Shown in pieces: positions 47,987 through 58,594 of a stretch of 64,000 bases of DNA (position 1 is the first letter of the stretch; every line of letters begins with the position of its first letter). The DNA comes from Dipodascopsis uninucleata var. uninucleata (lineage: Eukaryota; Ascomycota; Lipomycetes; Lipomycetales; Lipomycetaceae): assembly GCA_030568195.1 (NCBI GenBank), contig JAJLTO010000009.1, forward strand, positions 372,001-436,000. Reading direction: 5' to 3'. Position numbers and translations under genes: made by a program. Below the pieces are notes generated by a model that worked only from the letters and a program-made list of their open reading frames with translations, did not search any database and had not been told where the DNA came from.

Positions 47987-49600
47987 ATGCTAGAAACAGA
48001 ATCGAAAACGAAAGCGCTGAGGCTTTCTACTGCAGTGCTGGGAATATGGGCTCTTGCAATCATAATACTTCGTCATATTCTACCATATCTACATCTCAAC
48101 GAAATTTTTTCAGGATTCAAGTTTTTGATTCCGCAAATGATAAGATCAAAACTCGCTAGTCTTTGGAGAAGCTACGTGCTGCACATGCTAAGTCGAAACA
48201 TATGGCTCCAGGATCTGATTTTAAATACTGAGAGAACAATTATCATGGGCAGCCAGTCACTAATAGCGCTGATATTGCTATATCATGTCGAGCATCACAC
48301 AGACATTGTCACAGATTCACTACTGATACCTTTTATAAGGCTTTTGAAATTTTATTCCCAGCTTATTGATTCCGCGATGGCGAAGTATGTAGGTCCGTTT
48401 ACGGGATACATCGCCCATTTCAAGTGGTCCAAGGCAGCCAGCTGGATTCCAGACAGATCAGCATTGCTTGCAATCACAGTTATGATTAACGGTAAGTTAT
48501 CTTTCGTCTTCTACAGTTTGTTTGGCTGTTTGAGACGGTTCCTTGCTAACGAATGCTATGATTCAGGGTTTATTATTTCGCTGGACCTCATCAAATTTTC
48601 AAGTAGCGTTCCATTGAACAACACTCCACCAAATTCATCCGATATTAAAACGGAGAGTGATCGAAATATGGTAGAAGGGCACAGAGATTCAGAAATCAAT
48701 ACCAGACAGAATGCTATTGAACGACGGGATGAAGGTTGTCTATGGAAGGACGACGAATATATTTACGGGTCAAGGTCGTCAAAGTCACACCTTGATCCAT
48801 CGAATGACGTCTGTATTCAGATGAAGAACAAACCTTACGGAATGGAAGAATGCCTGACTTCAAGCTCGAAGTCAGGCTGCTCAGATGTAGGCAGATATCC
48901 ATTGTGTGATTTGTTGAATCAAAGTACGTACTTGTCTCAAAGTAGAAGATCTGATATCAAATTTTCTCCGAATAGCGAGAGATTGCAGACTCCAGATACC
49001 CTGATCTCATCACAGTATACAGCAAAATCAAGTGAACTGTCCAGACATAGGTCGAGATCTAGATTTCCACAGGCTCATACTCAGCTGTCAACTAAAAGTT
49101 ATAAGATGCGAACATCATTCGTACGCAGTAAAGCTTCCATGATTTACAGTAATACCTCACAGGAAGATCTCACATATGAGGAAGCTGACATTGATATTTG
49201 GAATGGAAGAGAATATCTGTTTAGACAAGTAGATACCGGTACCGCCGTGATTAGTGACATTGCAAAGCGCTATATTCTTGGAGTTATGGCGGATTATGGA
49301 CTTAATCGTATGCCTATTGCATACTATCAATACCAACTTAAGAGGTTTCCTGAGAGATCCGATTCTTACAGTAATATGACCAAAGTCAGAGGTGTTCGTG
49401 ATTCAGTGCTTGACGTCAATGATATACCAAGAAGTGAAACGAATAAAAGTGGTTACCAATCTTATTCAATGCCCCCGTCACCGCGATCTCGGAAATCAGA
49501 CTTCCGAATTGACAGTCAAGGAAGTCCATTCAGACGGTCACACTGGGATTACCGTAGGGATACTTCTGGAATTCAAAAAAGATTGAATGCCAGCCAATGA
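47987..49600 (+). CDS. Unrecognised multi-pass membrane protein with low-complexity C-terminal half
   Basis: The frame is open from the ATG at 47987 to 49600 (537 codons). A 75-nt segment (48492-48566) has a GTAAGT donor, a GCTAAC branch site and a CAG acceptor. It is divisible by three and has no stop, so I take it as an intron; spliced length is 512 residues. Hydrophobic segments lie at about 13-32, 85-105 and 160-180 (the last is made continuous by splicing: ITVMINGFIISLDLIKF). The C-terminal half is Ser/Arg-rich and disordered, with a more ordered patch AKRYILGVMADYGLNRMP. I do not recognise the family. A peripheral likeness to peroxisomal Pex11-type or nuclear-rim proteins is too weak to claim. 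Confidence 0.7.
   Translation: MLETESKTKALRLSTAVLGIWALAIIILRHILPYLHLNEIFSGFKFLIPQMIRSKLASLWRSYVLHMLSRNIWLQDLILNTERTIIMGSQSLIALILLYHVEHHTDIVTDSLLIPFIRLLKFYSQLIDSAMAKYVGPFTGYIAHFKWSKAASWIPDRSALLAITVMINGKLSFVFYSLFGCLRRFLANECYDSGFIISLDLIKFSSSVPLNNTPPNSSDIKTESDRNMVEGHRDSEINTRQNAIERRDEGCLWKDDEYIYGSRSSKSHLDPSNDVCIQMKNKPYGMEECLTSSSKSGCSDVGRYPLCDLLNQSTYLSQSRRSDIKFSPNSERLQTPDTLISSQYTAKSSELSRHRSRSRFPQAHTQLSTKSYKMRTSFVRSKASMIYSNTSQEDLTYEEADIDIWNGREYLFRQVDTGTAVISDIAKRYILGVMADYGLNRMPIAYYQYQLKRFPERSDSYSNMTKVRGVRDSVLDVNDIPRSETNKSGYQSYSMPPSPRSRKSDFRIDSQGSPFRRSHWDYRRDTSGIQKRLNASQ
48492..48566 (+). other. Frame-neutral, stop-free intron
   Basis: 75 nt with GTAAGTTAT donor, GCTAAC branch site 17 nt before the CAG acceptor. 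Removing it joins two hydrophobic halves into one membrane helix. Confidence 0.75.
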
Positions 49601-50682
49601 TGTTGAGGTCTCTGATGCTATTATGCATCCCAGTGAGGATATGCATCTTGTTGATTAGGAATCAGGTACTCAGTTTAATGATTTTTCTTCTGTATTTTCC
49701 CTGCCCTTTTACTTTACAATCTTCGATTTAATTATTTTTTTTTTCACGCGTATATCTGCTTATAGATCTACAGGTATAGATATATATACTGGCCGCTATT
49801 TGGATTGTTCATTCTAATCTTCGAGTCTGTGATTCGCTCTAGATTTGTGTTTGTATTCTTGATATCTTGCAATCGTACTTTAAGGGGTAGAATTGGATTT
49901 CAGTAGGAAGGTATTTGGATGGTGTTCTTTGAATATTTACAAATTATTTGGATTCTATCGATTTATTATATATTATATATCATTATTTTTTTGATATGTA
50001 TATATATTTATTTATTTAATTTTTCTATTCTTTATGATTAGCAGAATTTCAAGACTGCCATTCAGACTAGGAAACTTGATATAATGGTTGTTGTTCAGTC
50101 TCGTTAAACGGCTAGAAGATGTGAATTTGACTCTATTACAAAGATACATGGCTTACACAAGGCAGTTATACATTTCTTATTTTTCTTATCTTATTAGTGT
50201 TTTAATCAGTTATTGTAGTTATCCTTTTGTTTACTGTATCATAGACCTTACCTGGTGGATCAGTACTGAAGAATCAAATTAAAGTCTTACAATAATAGCA
50301 GTTTTCTATTTTAGACATCCGCTGTCTGCTACCTGTAAAATATACAGCATCAAACACCAGTGTTGAATAATTGCTTAATATAAGAATTAGACTATTACAG
50401 AAGTCGATTACAACAATCAAAAAAACAATTTAGTTTCGCATCACGTCTCATCTCCAAATAAGCCTATTAACTGAACCAAAATGCCAAAATATAGAATTAT
50501 AAAATAAAACAGTAAATCAATTACAACACAAAAAAGACAACTCATTTGCCAAATGGGTTTTTTTTGTTAATCGCTCTTCAATTCATTCATTTGTCACAGC
50601 TCAAAATATTTTCTCCCCACGCCCCTTATAATGATTCTAACTCTGTGTCTAGCTAACCCCTTTCTACTAAATTCAGATGATA
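49601..50682. other. Convergent spacer, T/A-rich
   Basis: 3' flanks of the membrane-protein gene and the OPT gene. Runs of T and TA-rich words near 49960-50010. No gene recognised. Confidence 0.5.
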
Positions 50683-53033
50683 TTAAAGGTGTGGTACTCC
50701 TAAACTCGTAAAAATCATAGTAACGACACTGAAAAGACCCTCTCCTAATACAAGGCCACTCGCACTGATAACAAGAGCGACATGGTCCGACTGAAAATAG
50801 CTACTCTTCCGGCTCAAGTACCAACCAGTAAAACCACCAACAAATCTTGCAAGAGTAAAAGAAGGTGAATTATAAATACCAACACCAACGGCAACTCCAG
50901 ATGGAAGATACACGATCCATGGTCGGTCATAATATATAGCTTTAATCGCAGATATAACAGCAAATATAAATCCAAAGAACAAGGCGAAGCTCTGTGCATG
51001 TGGGGGCAATCCGGCACCGGTGACTAGTCTAGAGCAGTCAATCCAAACAACAGCAGTCGGAATACGGAATACTAAGCTAGGAATTTCGTAGACATAGTTG
51101 TATAGCTTGTATACAAGAGTTGACAACAAAACAGAGTACGCAGTTCCTATCATCTGAGCATAAAACTGTGCCTTCGGAGATGCACCCAAAAGATGGCCAG
51201 TCTTCAAATCTTGCATGAGATCGCCGGCCTGCTGAGCACCGGCTTCAGCAACACCACCAGCAATCAGATTGATTAGTACACCAAATGGGTTGCTTCGTGG
51301 GACAATAAGGGCAAATAAAAGCTGTGAAATCTTTCCGATTCCACTAACTGGATTGAGATCAGTTTCTCCTAGTGCACGAACACCCAGAATAGACAATAGC
51401 AGTGCCAAAAGAACGGCTGCAATAATGGAATAAAGAGGAACTTTAGACCCAAAAACAATCTTGATTGCTACTACGCAGAGTAGCGTAGATCCAATAACAC
51501 CATATATAGTCGTGTTACGTGACACTTGATGCTCTTCTGGAGCATCTTCATCCTCTGCATCGGTGGCTCTTTCTGTAATAGCGGAACCAACATTTTCAAC
51601 ATCTTGATTAGATGCAGCAGGTACAGTTGATGAATCAGCACTGCTCGGCCTTGAGCTAGCAGATATAGCAGAATATCCGTCTTTTCTTTTGAAGACTGAA
51701 CCTTTGAAACTTCTGAAAACTACAACGCAAAAAGAAATTACACTATCAACAACCATGATGGCTAAACTGATCCACAAGATCCAGCCCTGACCACCCGTCT
51801 TCCAGTCATCTATAGGTCCAGTAGCCCAACCCATATTGGTTGCAAGAGGAGCCAAAATGGCCCAGCCAAGAATAGCACCAAACAACATAGAACTCACTGT
51901 GGGCAATCCCATAATAATACCTTGTCCTACATACGCAGGAGATGGCTGGAAAGTCCATAACCAGTGTTTTGCAAGATATGTACCAAAAACAGGTAAGCTG
52001 CGCAAAAAAGGAACAAAATATGATACAACAGTATAGCCAGCAGAAATTGTAAATGATTTGATCAAATTATGAATATTTCGGTCGTAAGCAGACTCTAAAG
52101 CAGACTCGCGAACTTCCGACTCGTCGTTGTTCTCAGAAGACATATGGAAAGACTCCTCGGAATCTGATGGGCCTATACTCTTAGGCTTTTCATGTAAGAC
52201 ACTAATCATAGTAGCAGTAGCACTACCAGAGGGGAATTTAAGTTTCTCTTTGACGATAACTTGTCGTCGAAGCTAATATGCAAGGAAAGTTAGCGCTGTC
52301 AGTATCGATTAACTTACCAAACAAATGTAACTTACTGGCACAGCAAAGAAGACACCAAAAAAAGCTAATCCTGTACAAATGATGAACACTTGTAGAAAAC
52401 TGAAGTTATAAGGACCACCTTCTTCAGGAGTCAAAAACTTCTCTAGTGCTGGAATGACACCGACGAGACCAAATCCAAGGGGTCCAGTTCCAACGGCTAC
52501 TGCGATACTATATAACATCTATTAGCCCATATATCTCCAGCATTGCATTAGACTACCACCAAAAAGAAATCCAATATACCTTTGAACAAAGACCTAGAAT
52601 ATAACACGAGTATAATGTCAGAATGCTATTTAATATGTAAGTACAAGCTATGCAATATTAACGTACATTTTCAACATCTGTAAATGGATATGAGAGGTGC
52701 TTCTCGGCAGTCTTAAATGTTGCAAATGCAAGCAGTGCCGAAGGCAGGCTCATCATAGAAATCCAACCACTTTGCAGTCCAAACTGGAAGTTAGAAAAGA
52801 GGACAATAGATCTGATAGAATTCATTTTGTTAGCACTGTAGGTCACTGATGTTACCATCTTTGCTCTAGATGTTCACATACCCTATCGCAAGTCCGACTG
52901 CAATAGCACGAGGTGTGACTTGCTTCTGATTCATTTTCTCGAGTCTAGACTCTACAGCACTGTCATTTAGTGCCACAGGATCACTCAGAGCAGATACTGC
53001 AGACCTATCACTACTCGTGGAATCCATTGTCAT
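50683..53033 (-). CDS. OPT-family oligopeptide / YSL-like transporter
   Basis: Five exons (53033-52882, 52811-52667, 52593-52580, 52507-52336, 52272-50683) encode 690 residues. Introns are 63-73 nt; exon 3 is only 14 nt. Family phrases are SIVLFSNFQFGLQSGWISMMS (helix 1 and motif), FVQSIAVAVGTGPLGFGL across two junctions, VIPALEKFL, the hallmark NPVSGIGKISQLLFA and GGVAEAGAQQAGDLMQDLKTG. A dozen or more hydrophobic segments are spread over the protein, with an acidic/Ser-rich loop near residues 380-420. It resembles the YGL114W-like branch of fungal OPT transporters, proton-coupled importers of oligopeptides or metal chelates. The substrate is unknown. The gene is divergent from the NAP-type gene. 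Confidence 0.92.
52580..52593 (-). other. 14-nt microexon of the OPT gene
   Basis: gtctttgttcaaag, flanked by TTCTAG and GTATAT, restores the conserved FVQSIAVAVGTG reading. Without it the joined exons change frame. Confidence 0.85.
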
Positions 53034-54024
53034 CTATCTGCTTGACTATAATAAAAGTCCTCGGTTATGTATTCTATCAAGATGAGTAGTCTGCCAATAA
53101 ACTATATATAGTTCAATAATTCATATACCAAAATTACTAATCACACCAAAAACTCTTCGCGTATATCACCAGAATATCACAAGTCCTGGAAATATTATTG
53201 TTTTTCTACGGTACGTAGAATACCAACAATATCCACGAAATGTGTCTGTAAATCTGTTTCTCTTCTGTACAATAATTAGTCAACGGATATGTAAATATTT
53301 CTCGAGCAATACTAACTAGAATCGCTCTATCTATAAGTTACCCTGATTTCACGTGATTTGCGGCACACTCTTCGGAATGAATGTGAGTGAGTGCTGACTA
53401 GAGAAGTCAGCGAGATTGAACCAGGCTCCATGAGAGATGTTAGATAGCGAATTCACTCAAAAGCACTGTTCGAATGGGATTAATAAAGGAAGAGTATAAG
53501 GTCGAATTGAATAGAGTAATACCACCGTGATTAGCAGACTGAGGGTATTTCAGTCAATGATGGCAGGGAGAGTACTTTTCGGCCTTTCGGTGGCTCAGTG
53601 AGTGTCATCCACAAACAAGAAGCTTGCTATGCTGCAATATTCATTCCAAAGCTACAATTCCTTTGTTATGACCCCGTTTCCATCGCCTTCAGCGTTTGAC
53701 GTATATGAATTGTTCTATACGACCTGCCCTAAAGCATAATTGACAGCGAAAAATAGGCATCCTCGGTTTAGGGTAAATATAAGATCAAAACGCGTGAACG
53801 CGTAAAAAAAAATGGCCATCTAATTACAATTCCACTGCTTTCTTTGTGAGATATCTCATTTCAAGCAAAAATTTTCATCGAATTACTTCTTTTCTATAGG
53901 TCTTTTTATTTTCATAGACATATATTGTTTTGGATTGTCAATCTCAAGAATAAATTAGGCGAGCAGAAGCTATTGAAATTCGAATAATATCTATAGTGTA
54001 TATTAATTCTACTTAAGATCGAAG
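53034..54024. other. Divergent promoter region OPT / NAP-type gene
   Basis: 991 bp, with a CACGTG core at 53350-53355. Nothing else recognised. Confidence 0.5.
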
Positions 54025-55111
54025 ATGGCCGAAGACGATAGCAAGTAAGTATTATGCGAATCGGCGAATGTCTTGCACGATTACCGTATTTAGCTGTCAA
54101 TTTATCGACTTTGCCAGAATCTGGATGGATAGCTAGTGAACTGATATACGAATGATGATTTAAGACGGAAAAAGAGACTGGTTTTTGTGCGAACTATATC
54201 AGCTAATGATTTTCTGCAGAGTTTTCGAGGAGTTGGCAACGCTCGAGATGGATTTCGAGAAAGCTGAATTGGATATCTGTAAGTAACCACCTGGGGGTCA
54301 TAATTTTGAAAGCTACGTATTTTAACGAAGAATTTTGTGAAGTGAAATACTCGACCAAATTGCTGAATCCACTATATAAGAAGAGAAAAGAAACTATCAA
54401 GAGAATACCTAGTTTTTGGCGAACCGTGCTTGAGCAGGGTGGTGAAGAAATCGACCAATATGTGAATCCACAGGATGGCGAATTGCTGGAGTCAATCCTA
54501 TCTATCGAACTTGAGAGAGCCGAAGCAGATCCAAGAACCTTTACTCTAAAATTCGAATTTGAGGACAATGACTTTCTTGAAGACAATGTAATCACCAAAA
54601 CATTTACTTATATAGACAAAAAATCCGACAAAGAGGAGGAGGACAGTGAAGACATAACTGATGCCGCCAAGATCAAATACAGATCCACAAAGTCAGATAT
54701 TAAGTGGAAGGCTGGCAAGAATTTAATAAGGACAAAAGCTGGTGCTACTCCTAGCTTTTTCACCTTTTTTGACTGGGAAAATAGCGAGGATGAATCGAAA
54801 CAGGATGTATTTGATAGGGCGCATGAAGTTGCTTTGTACATTGCCGAAGATTTATACCCGAATGCTGTAAAGCTATTTAGTAAGTTCTTTTACCTCTAGA
54901 TTCAATAGAGATTACTGGCTAATGTTCTCCTGCAGCTGAAGCAACCGAGGAAGAAGAGGAAGATGAAGATGAAGAAATAGATCTTGAAGGTAAGTTAATC
55001 GAGTGTTTGCTATCTATATTAGAGATGTGTTACTGATAGAGCGTCTACACTTTAGATGAGGACGATGAAGATGATGAAGAGGAAGAGCCACCCAAAAAAA
55101 GAAGAAAGTAG
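54025..55111 (+). CDS. NAP-family histone chaperone, SET / Vps75 type
   Basis: Five exons (54025-54044, 54220-54278, 54343-54879, 54936-54989, 55056-55111) encode 241 residues. The first exon is only 20 nt. Exon 2 codes for the dimerisation helix (VFEELATLEMDFEKAELDI). NAP-domain hallmarks follow: NPLYKKRKETIKRIPSFW, DIKWKAGKNL, ATPSFFTFFDW and the VALYIAEDLYPNAVKLF helix. The C-terminus is highly acidic and ends with PPKKRRK, a likely nuclear import signal. SET/Vps75-type proteins bind H3-H4 and assist acetylation and nucleosome assembly. The alternative assignment is a generic NAP member; short size and the SFF(T)FF motif favour SET/Vps75. Confidence 0.9.
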
Positions 55112-55769
55112 ATGTGTTAGAAAAAATTGTTTTAACCTTCGCTAGAAAGAAGAATCTAGTCGTTGTTTAACCAGAGAAACAGATTTGTTTAGTCTGTTTA
55201 TTATGTACTACTTAAAAATTATGCCATCAGTCTATGAAGTAGTACTAGCGAAAAAGAAGTTTATATATAGTCATGTAACTATGGTTGGTCTGGTTAAATG
55301 TCGCTGTCAATTATGTAACTTAAATATACATTGAAGGTAGAGATTTCATGTAAGTTTCGAAACATTTGTATATGAGCATACATTGTTTTTCAGATGAAAT
55401 GACAGCACCGCATCTCTAGAAGATCTGCAGAAATTATTAAATACCAAACCCGCCAAAATATTAGGGTGTATGTGGAAGACTGCTGCCATGGTTAATAAAA
55501 TGTAGTAAAACAAGTTGCAAGCTTTTCGACCTCAAATCATAAGACAATTCAAGTACGCACTTGTATAATATATTCAACCTATTAATTAGTTGATCTTCTT
55601 AATCAAGCAGCAAAGTGTATTAATGACCCTAAAACTTGTAAAGATCATGAGAAAAATTTGTATAAATTAAATCCCAAAAGGAATGATCTCGCTTTAACAC
55701 GATAATAAACGGCGACCATTCACATGATAACCAAAATGGACATCCAAGATAATGAGGATCATGCAATTT
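55112..55769. other. Convergent spacer
   Basis: AT-rich 3' flanks of the NAP-type gene and CIA1. Nothing recognised. Confidence 0.5.
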
Positions 55770-57069
55770 TTACTCAGTATCTTTGTCAGATGTAACTTCC
55801 CAGATATTAATAATTCCATCGTCGCCTCCAGAGATAATTATTTCTTCGACTTTAGACTCTGTGGTGCTTTTCTCAAATCCCAAGGATAGTTCTTGAGCAT
55901 GACTAGTAGCGGATTTCCATTTCTTGCTCCAGACTACGGAATTAATCTCGAAAACAGTATGAGCATCTTCTTCAATAGCTATGACCTTCCATTCTCCTCT
56001 TTTTACTTCTTCGTATACAACTAACAATCCATCAGCACCTGCAGAGACAATTCTGCCGCTGATAGGACTCCAGCTGACAGTATAAATAGGTCCGGTATGT
56101 CTTTGAGGCAAAATTGCTTCTTGTTGCCAATTTTCTGAAACTGGATCTGATCTGAACGTTGATGGGGTATCATTCTTAGATCGGACACCAGCAAGAGATA
56201 CCATTCTCCACACACGCACGGTCTCATCTGCCGAACAGGAAACCAATCTAGCCTCTCCCGCTGGAGTGCGTTTATCAAAGTCAATACACCAAACAGTAGA
56301 GCGATGACCTACTATCTCGCCGGAGCAAACCCAGTCGTCGTCGTCTTCTCTCCATAACCTTATTGTATCATCGTACGAAGCCGATGCAAGTAACTAATAA
56401 CACCAACAAATTAGTTAACTTGCTTCAACGAGTCTTAAGCCTAAAGCGTATAATAGAACTTACATCATCTTTAGGATGCCAAGCTACATGCTTCACATCC
56501 TGTGTATGATCCTGCAGGACCGCCAAACACTCAAATTCTTCATTGTCCTCGTCGGCTATAGAAAGACACGTTAGAATACACAGAAGCGTTATAAGTGAAA
56601 CTAAAAAAAATAACTCACTCTCCCAGATCCAAACACTCTTGTCTCTTGAGCACGATGCCAGATATGTACCATCTGACGACCAATCAACACATTTCACTTC
56701 ATTCTCATGACCTTCTAAAGATGCAATAAATTCCCATTCTTCTAATCCTACAGCGCCACCACTTTGACCAGCTCCAACGCCAAACTCTGAAGAATATCTC
56801 TCAGAGTCTCTCAGCCAAATTCCAACAGTTCCATCAAAACTAGCTGTTGCCAGAACTGCCTCAGTTGTGTTGGGCTTCCATGCAACTGAACGTACACTTC
56901 GTTTATGATTTCCATCCAAATGAGCCACTGGAAGGAATGTATTTAAAGAATAGATTTGAACAGATTTATCCGACGAAGCAGACGCCATGAGTGGCAATTC
57001 CGGATGCGGCGCAAGATACCAGATCCTGTCAGCATGTGCAGGAATTGATTGTATTTGTTTGACTGGCAT
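55770..57069 (-). CDS. CIA1: Cytosolic iron-sulfur assembly WD40 protein Cia1
   Basis: Three exons (57069-56619, 56555-56464, 56393-55770) encode 388 residues. Intron 1 (63 nt, GTGAGT donor) is frame-neutral and stop-free; intron 2 is 70 nt. Seven WD40 blades are seen, with family phrases [86 protein letters not shown] and [13 protein letters not shown]. Cia1 is the docking subunit of the CIA targeting complex (with Cia2/Mms19) that hands Fe-S clusters to cytosolic and nuclear proteins. The gene is divergent from the CBS-domain gene. Confidence 0.95.
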
Positions 57070-57732
57070 TTTGCTAGCTACTATATCTCTCGGTGTTGTT
57101 TTATTGACTTTTGCCGGGTATAAGCGTATACAAATGAACGTATCAAGGAGAAGACATTCGCAATTTACCTTGAGCCAGATGTTATTGTGTTGTGAGCTAT
57201 CTATGAATGACTCTTCTGATACCTTTACTCTTGTAATATTCAGACTGACTCTCCGATACTAAAAATTTCCAGTATGTTAACTCTGACAGCTGCTCTGGAC
57301 TTCTGTCGATTCTTATGACTAAATATTATTATGTATTGAACGCCCACGTTATCGTCTTAAACTGTTCGTCGATCCCACTGCCCTATAAGGCTTGCAAAGC
57401 AAAGCTCTTATAGTTTATCAGTCCTGTCTTTGCCTGACTAACAAAGACTAGTACTCAGATAATATTTCTCTATATAGAATCTACAGACTAAGCATACTCA
57501 CTCAATGTTTTTTCTTTAGAAGTCCTCTGAAGAGAAATTTTCTGACTACATAGAGTTTTACCCGGATGAAGATTTATAATGACATAATGTAATTAAAGGT
57601 AGGGGTATTACACTGTTGGTTAAATCGTAAATACAATGATGCATACTGAGAAATTCATTATATTTTACGATCTAAGAAGTTCAGAAGAGAAATTCTAATC
57701 AGTATAGACGATTTTCATTAATAATAGTAGAA
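57070..57732. other. Divergent promoter region CIA1 / CBS-domain gene
   Basis: 663 bp AT-rich. No gene recognised. Confidence 0.5.
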
Positions 57733-58291
57733 ATGAGAGATTATCGTGGGGTATGTCGAGATTTGGATTGGGTTGCTTAATAGAGTGAAAGGCTTCTGGG
57801 TGGAAGATAGACAGACTACTGATACGTGCATGTGCAAGACGCGACTGCTAACTTAAAACGATCTGTAGGCAACAGTCGAGGACCTTGATCTTCCGCCCGC
57901 AGTGACAATTACTCCGGAAACAGCGCTAGAATCTGCTTTAGAACTTTCTTATGAAAGGGAATTTTCGTATTTGCCTGTAACGACTTCAAAAACAAGATCG
58001 CTTATTGGATATTTGTCTGCAGAACAACTTCAAAATCTACCAAATCTTAAGGAACTCGAGAATAAATACACTCCAGACAAACGAATAGTTAAACACTTCA
58101 TGCATAAGTTCACAAAGACACGAGAATTTCAAATGATTACCTTGGACACACCCTTGGAGGAATTAGAAGACTTCTTTGCGCATGGTCATGATTTTGCTGT
58201 TGTTACAGACAGTGCGCGAAGATTTGTTTTAGGAGTAGCAGTTCCTGAGGACTTACAAAACTTTGTGAAGCGAAGACCTTCAATAGCTTAA
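57733..58291 (+). CDS. Small CBS-domain protein
   Basis: Two exons (57733-57750, 57869-58291) encode 146 residues. The first exon has only six codons (ATG to GGG); the intron is 118 nt with a GTATGT donor, a GCTAAC branch site and a TAG acceptor. After splicing the protein begins YRGATVEDLDLPPAVT, then shows a paired CBS fold: SYEREFSYLPVTTSKTRSLI and GYLSAEQLQ in the first half, DTPLEELEDFFAHGHDFAVV and RRFVLGVAVPEDLQNFV in the second. I know this layout from a conserved fungal group of small CBS proteins without an assigned role. CBS pairs often bind adenosyl ligands; that is only inferred here. Confidence 0.85.
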
Positions 58292-58594
58292 AATGAACAA
58301 GAAGAGAGATTTATTAAAATATTTCAATCCCGATTCCCACTTCAGGCAAGGAAATGGCGTTATATGAACTAGAAAATTAATAACAAGACATCTGAGTACA
58401 CATTAAATTGTCTAACGGACAAGAGATACTAGATTTCATCTATTAAAACGAACGAATACAAAATCATGTCAAATTGAAGTGAGTTGAAGCAAAACAGTAT
58501 TATTACTTGATATAAATGATTAAAATTACCAGATCAAAAAACAAATTAAACGACTTAATAAAACAAGTATACATCTCGGTTAAAGTGAAACTTT
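58292..58594. other. Convergent spacer
   Basis: 303 bp AT-rich, 3' flanks of the CBS-domain and CaM kinase genes. Nothing seen. Confidence 0.5.
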
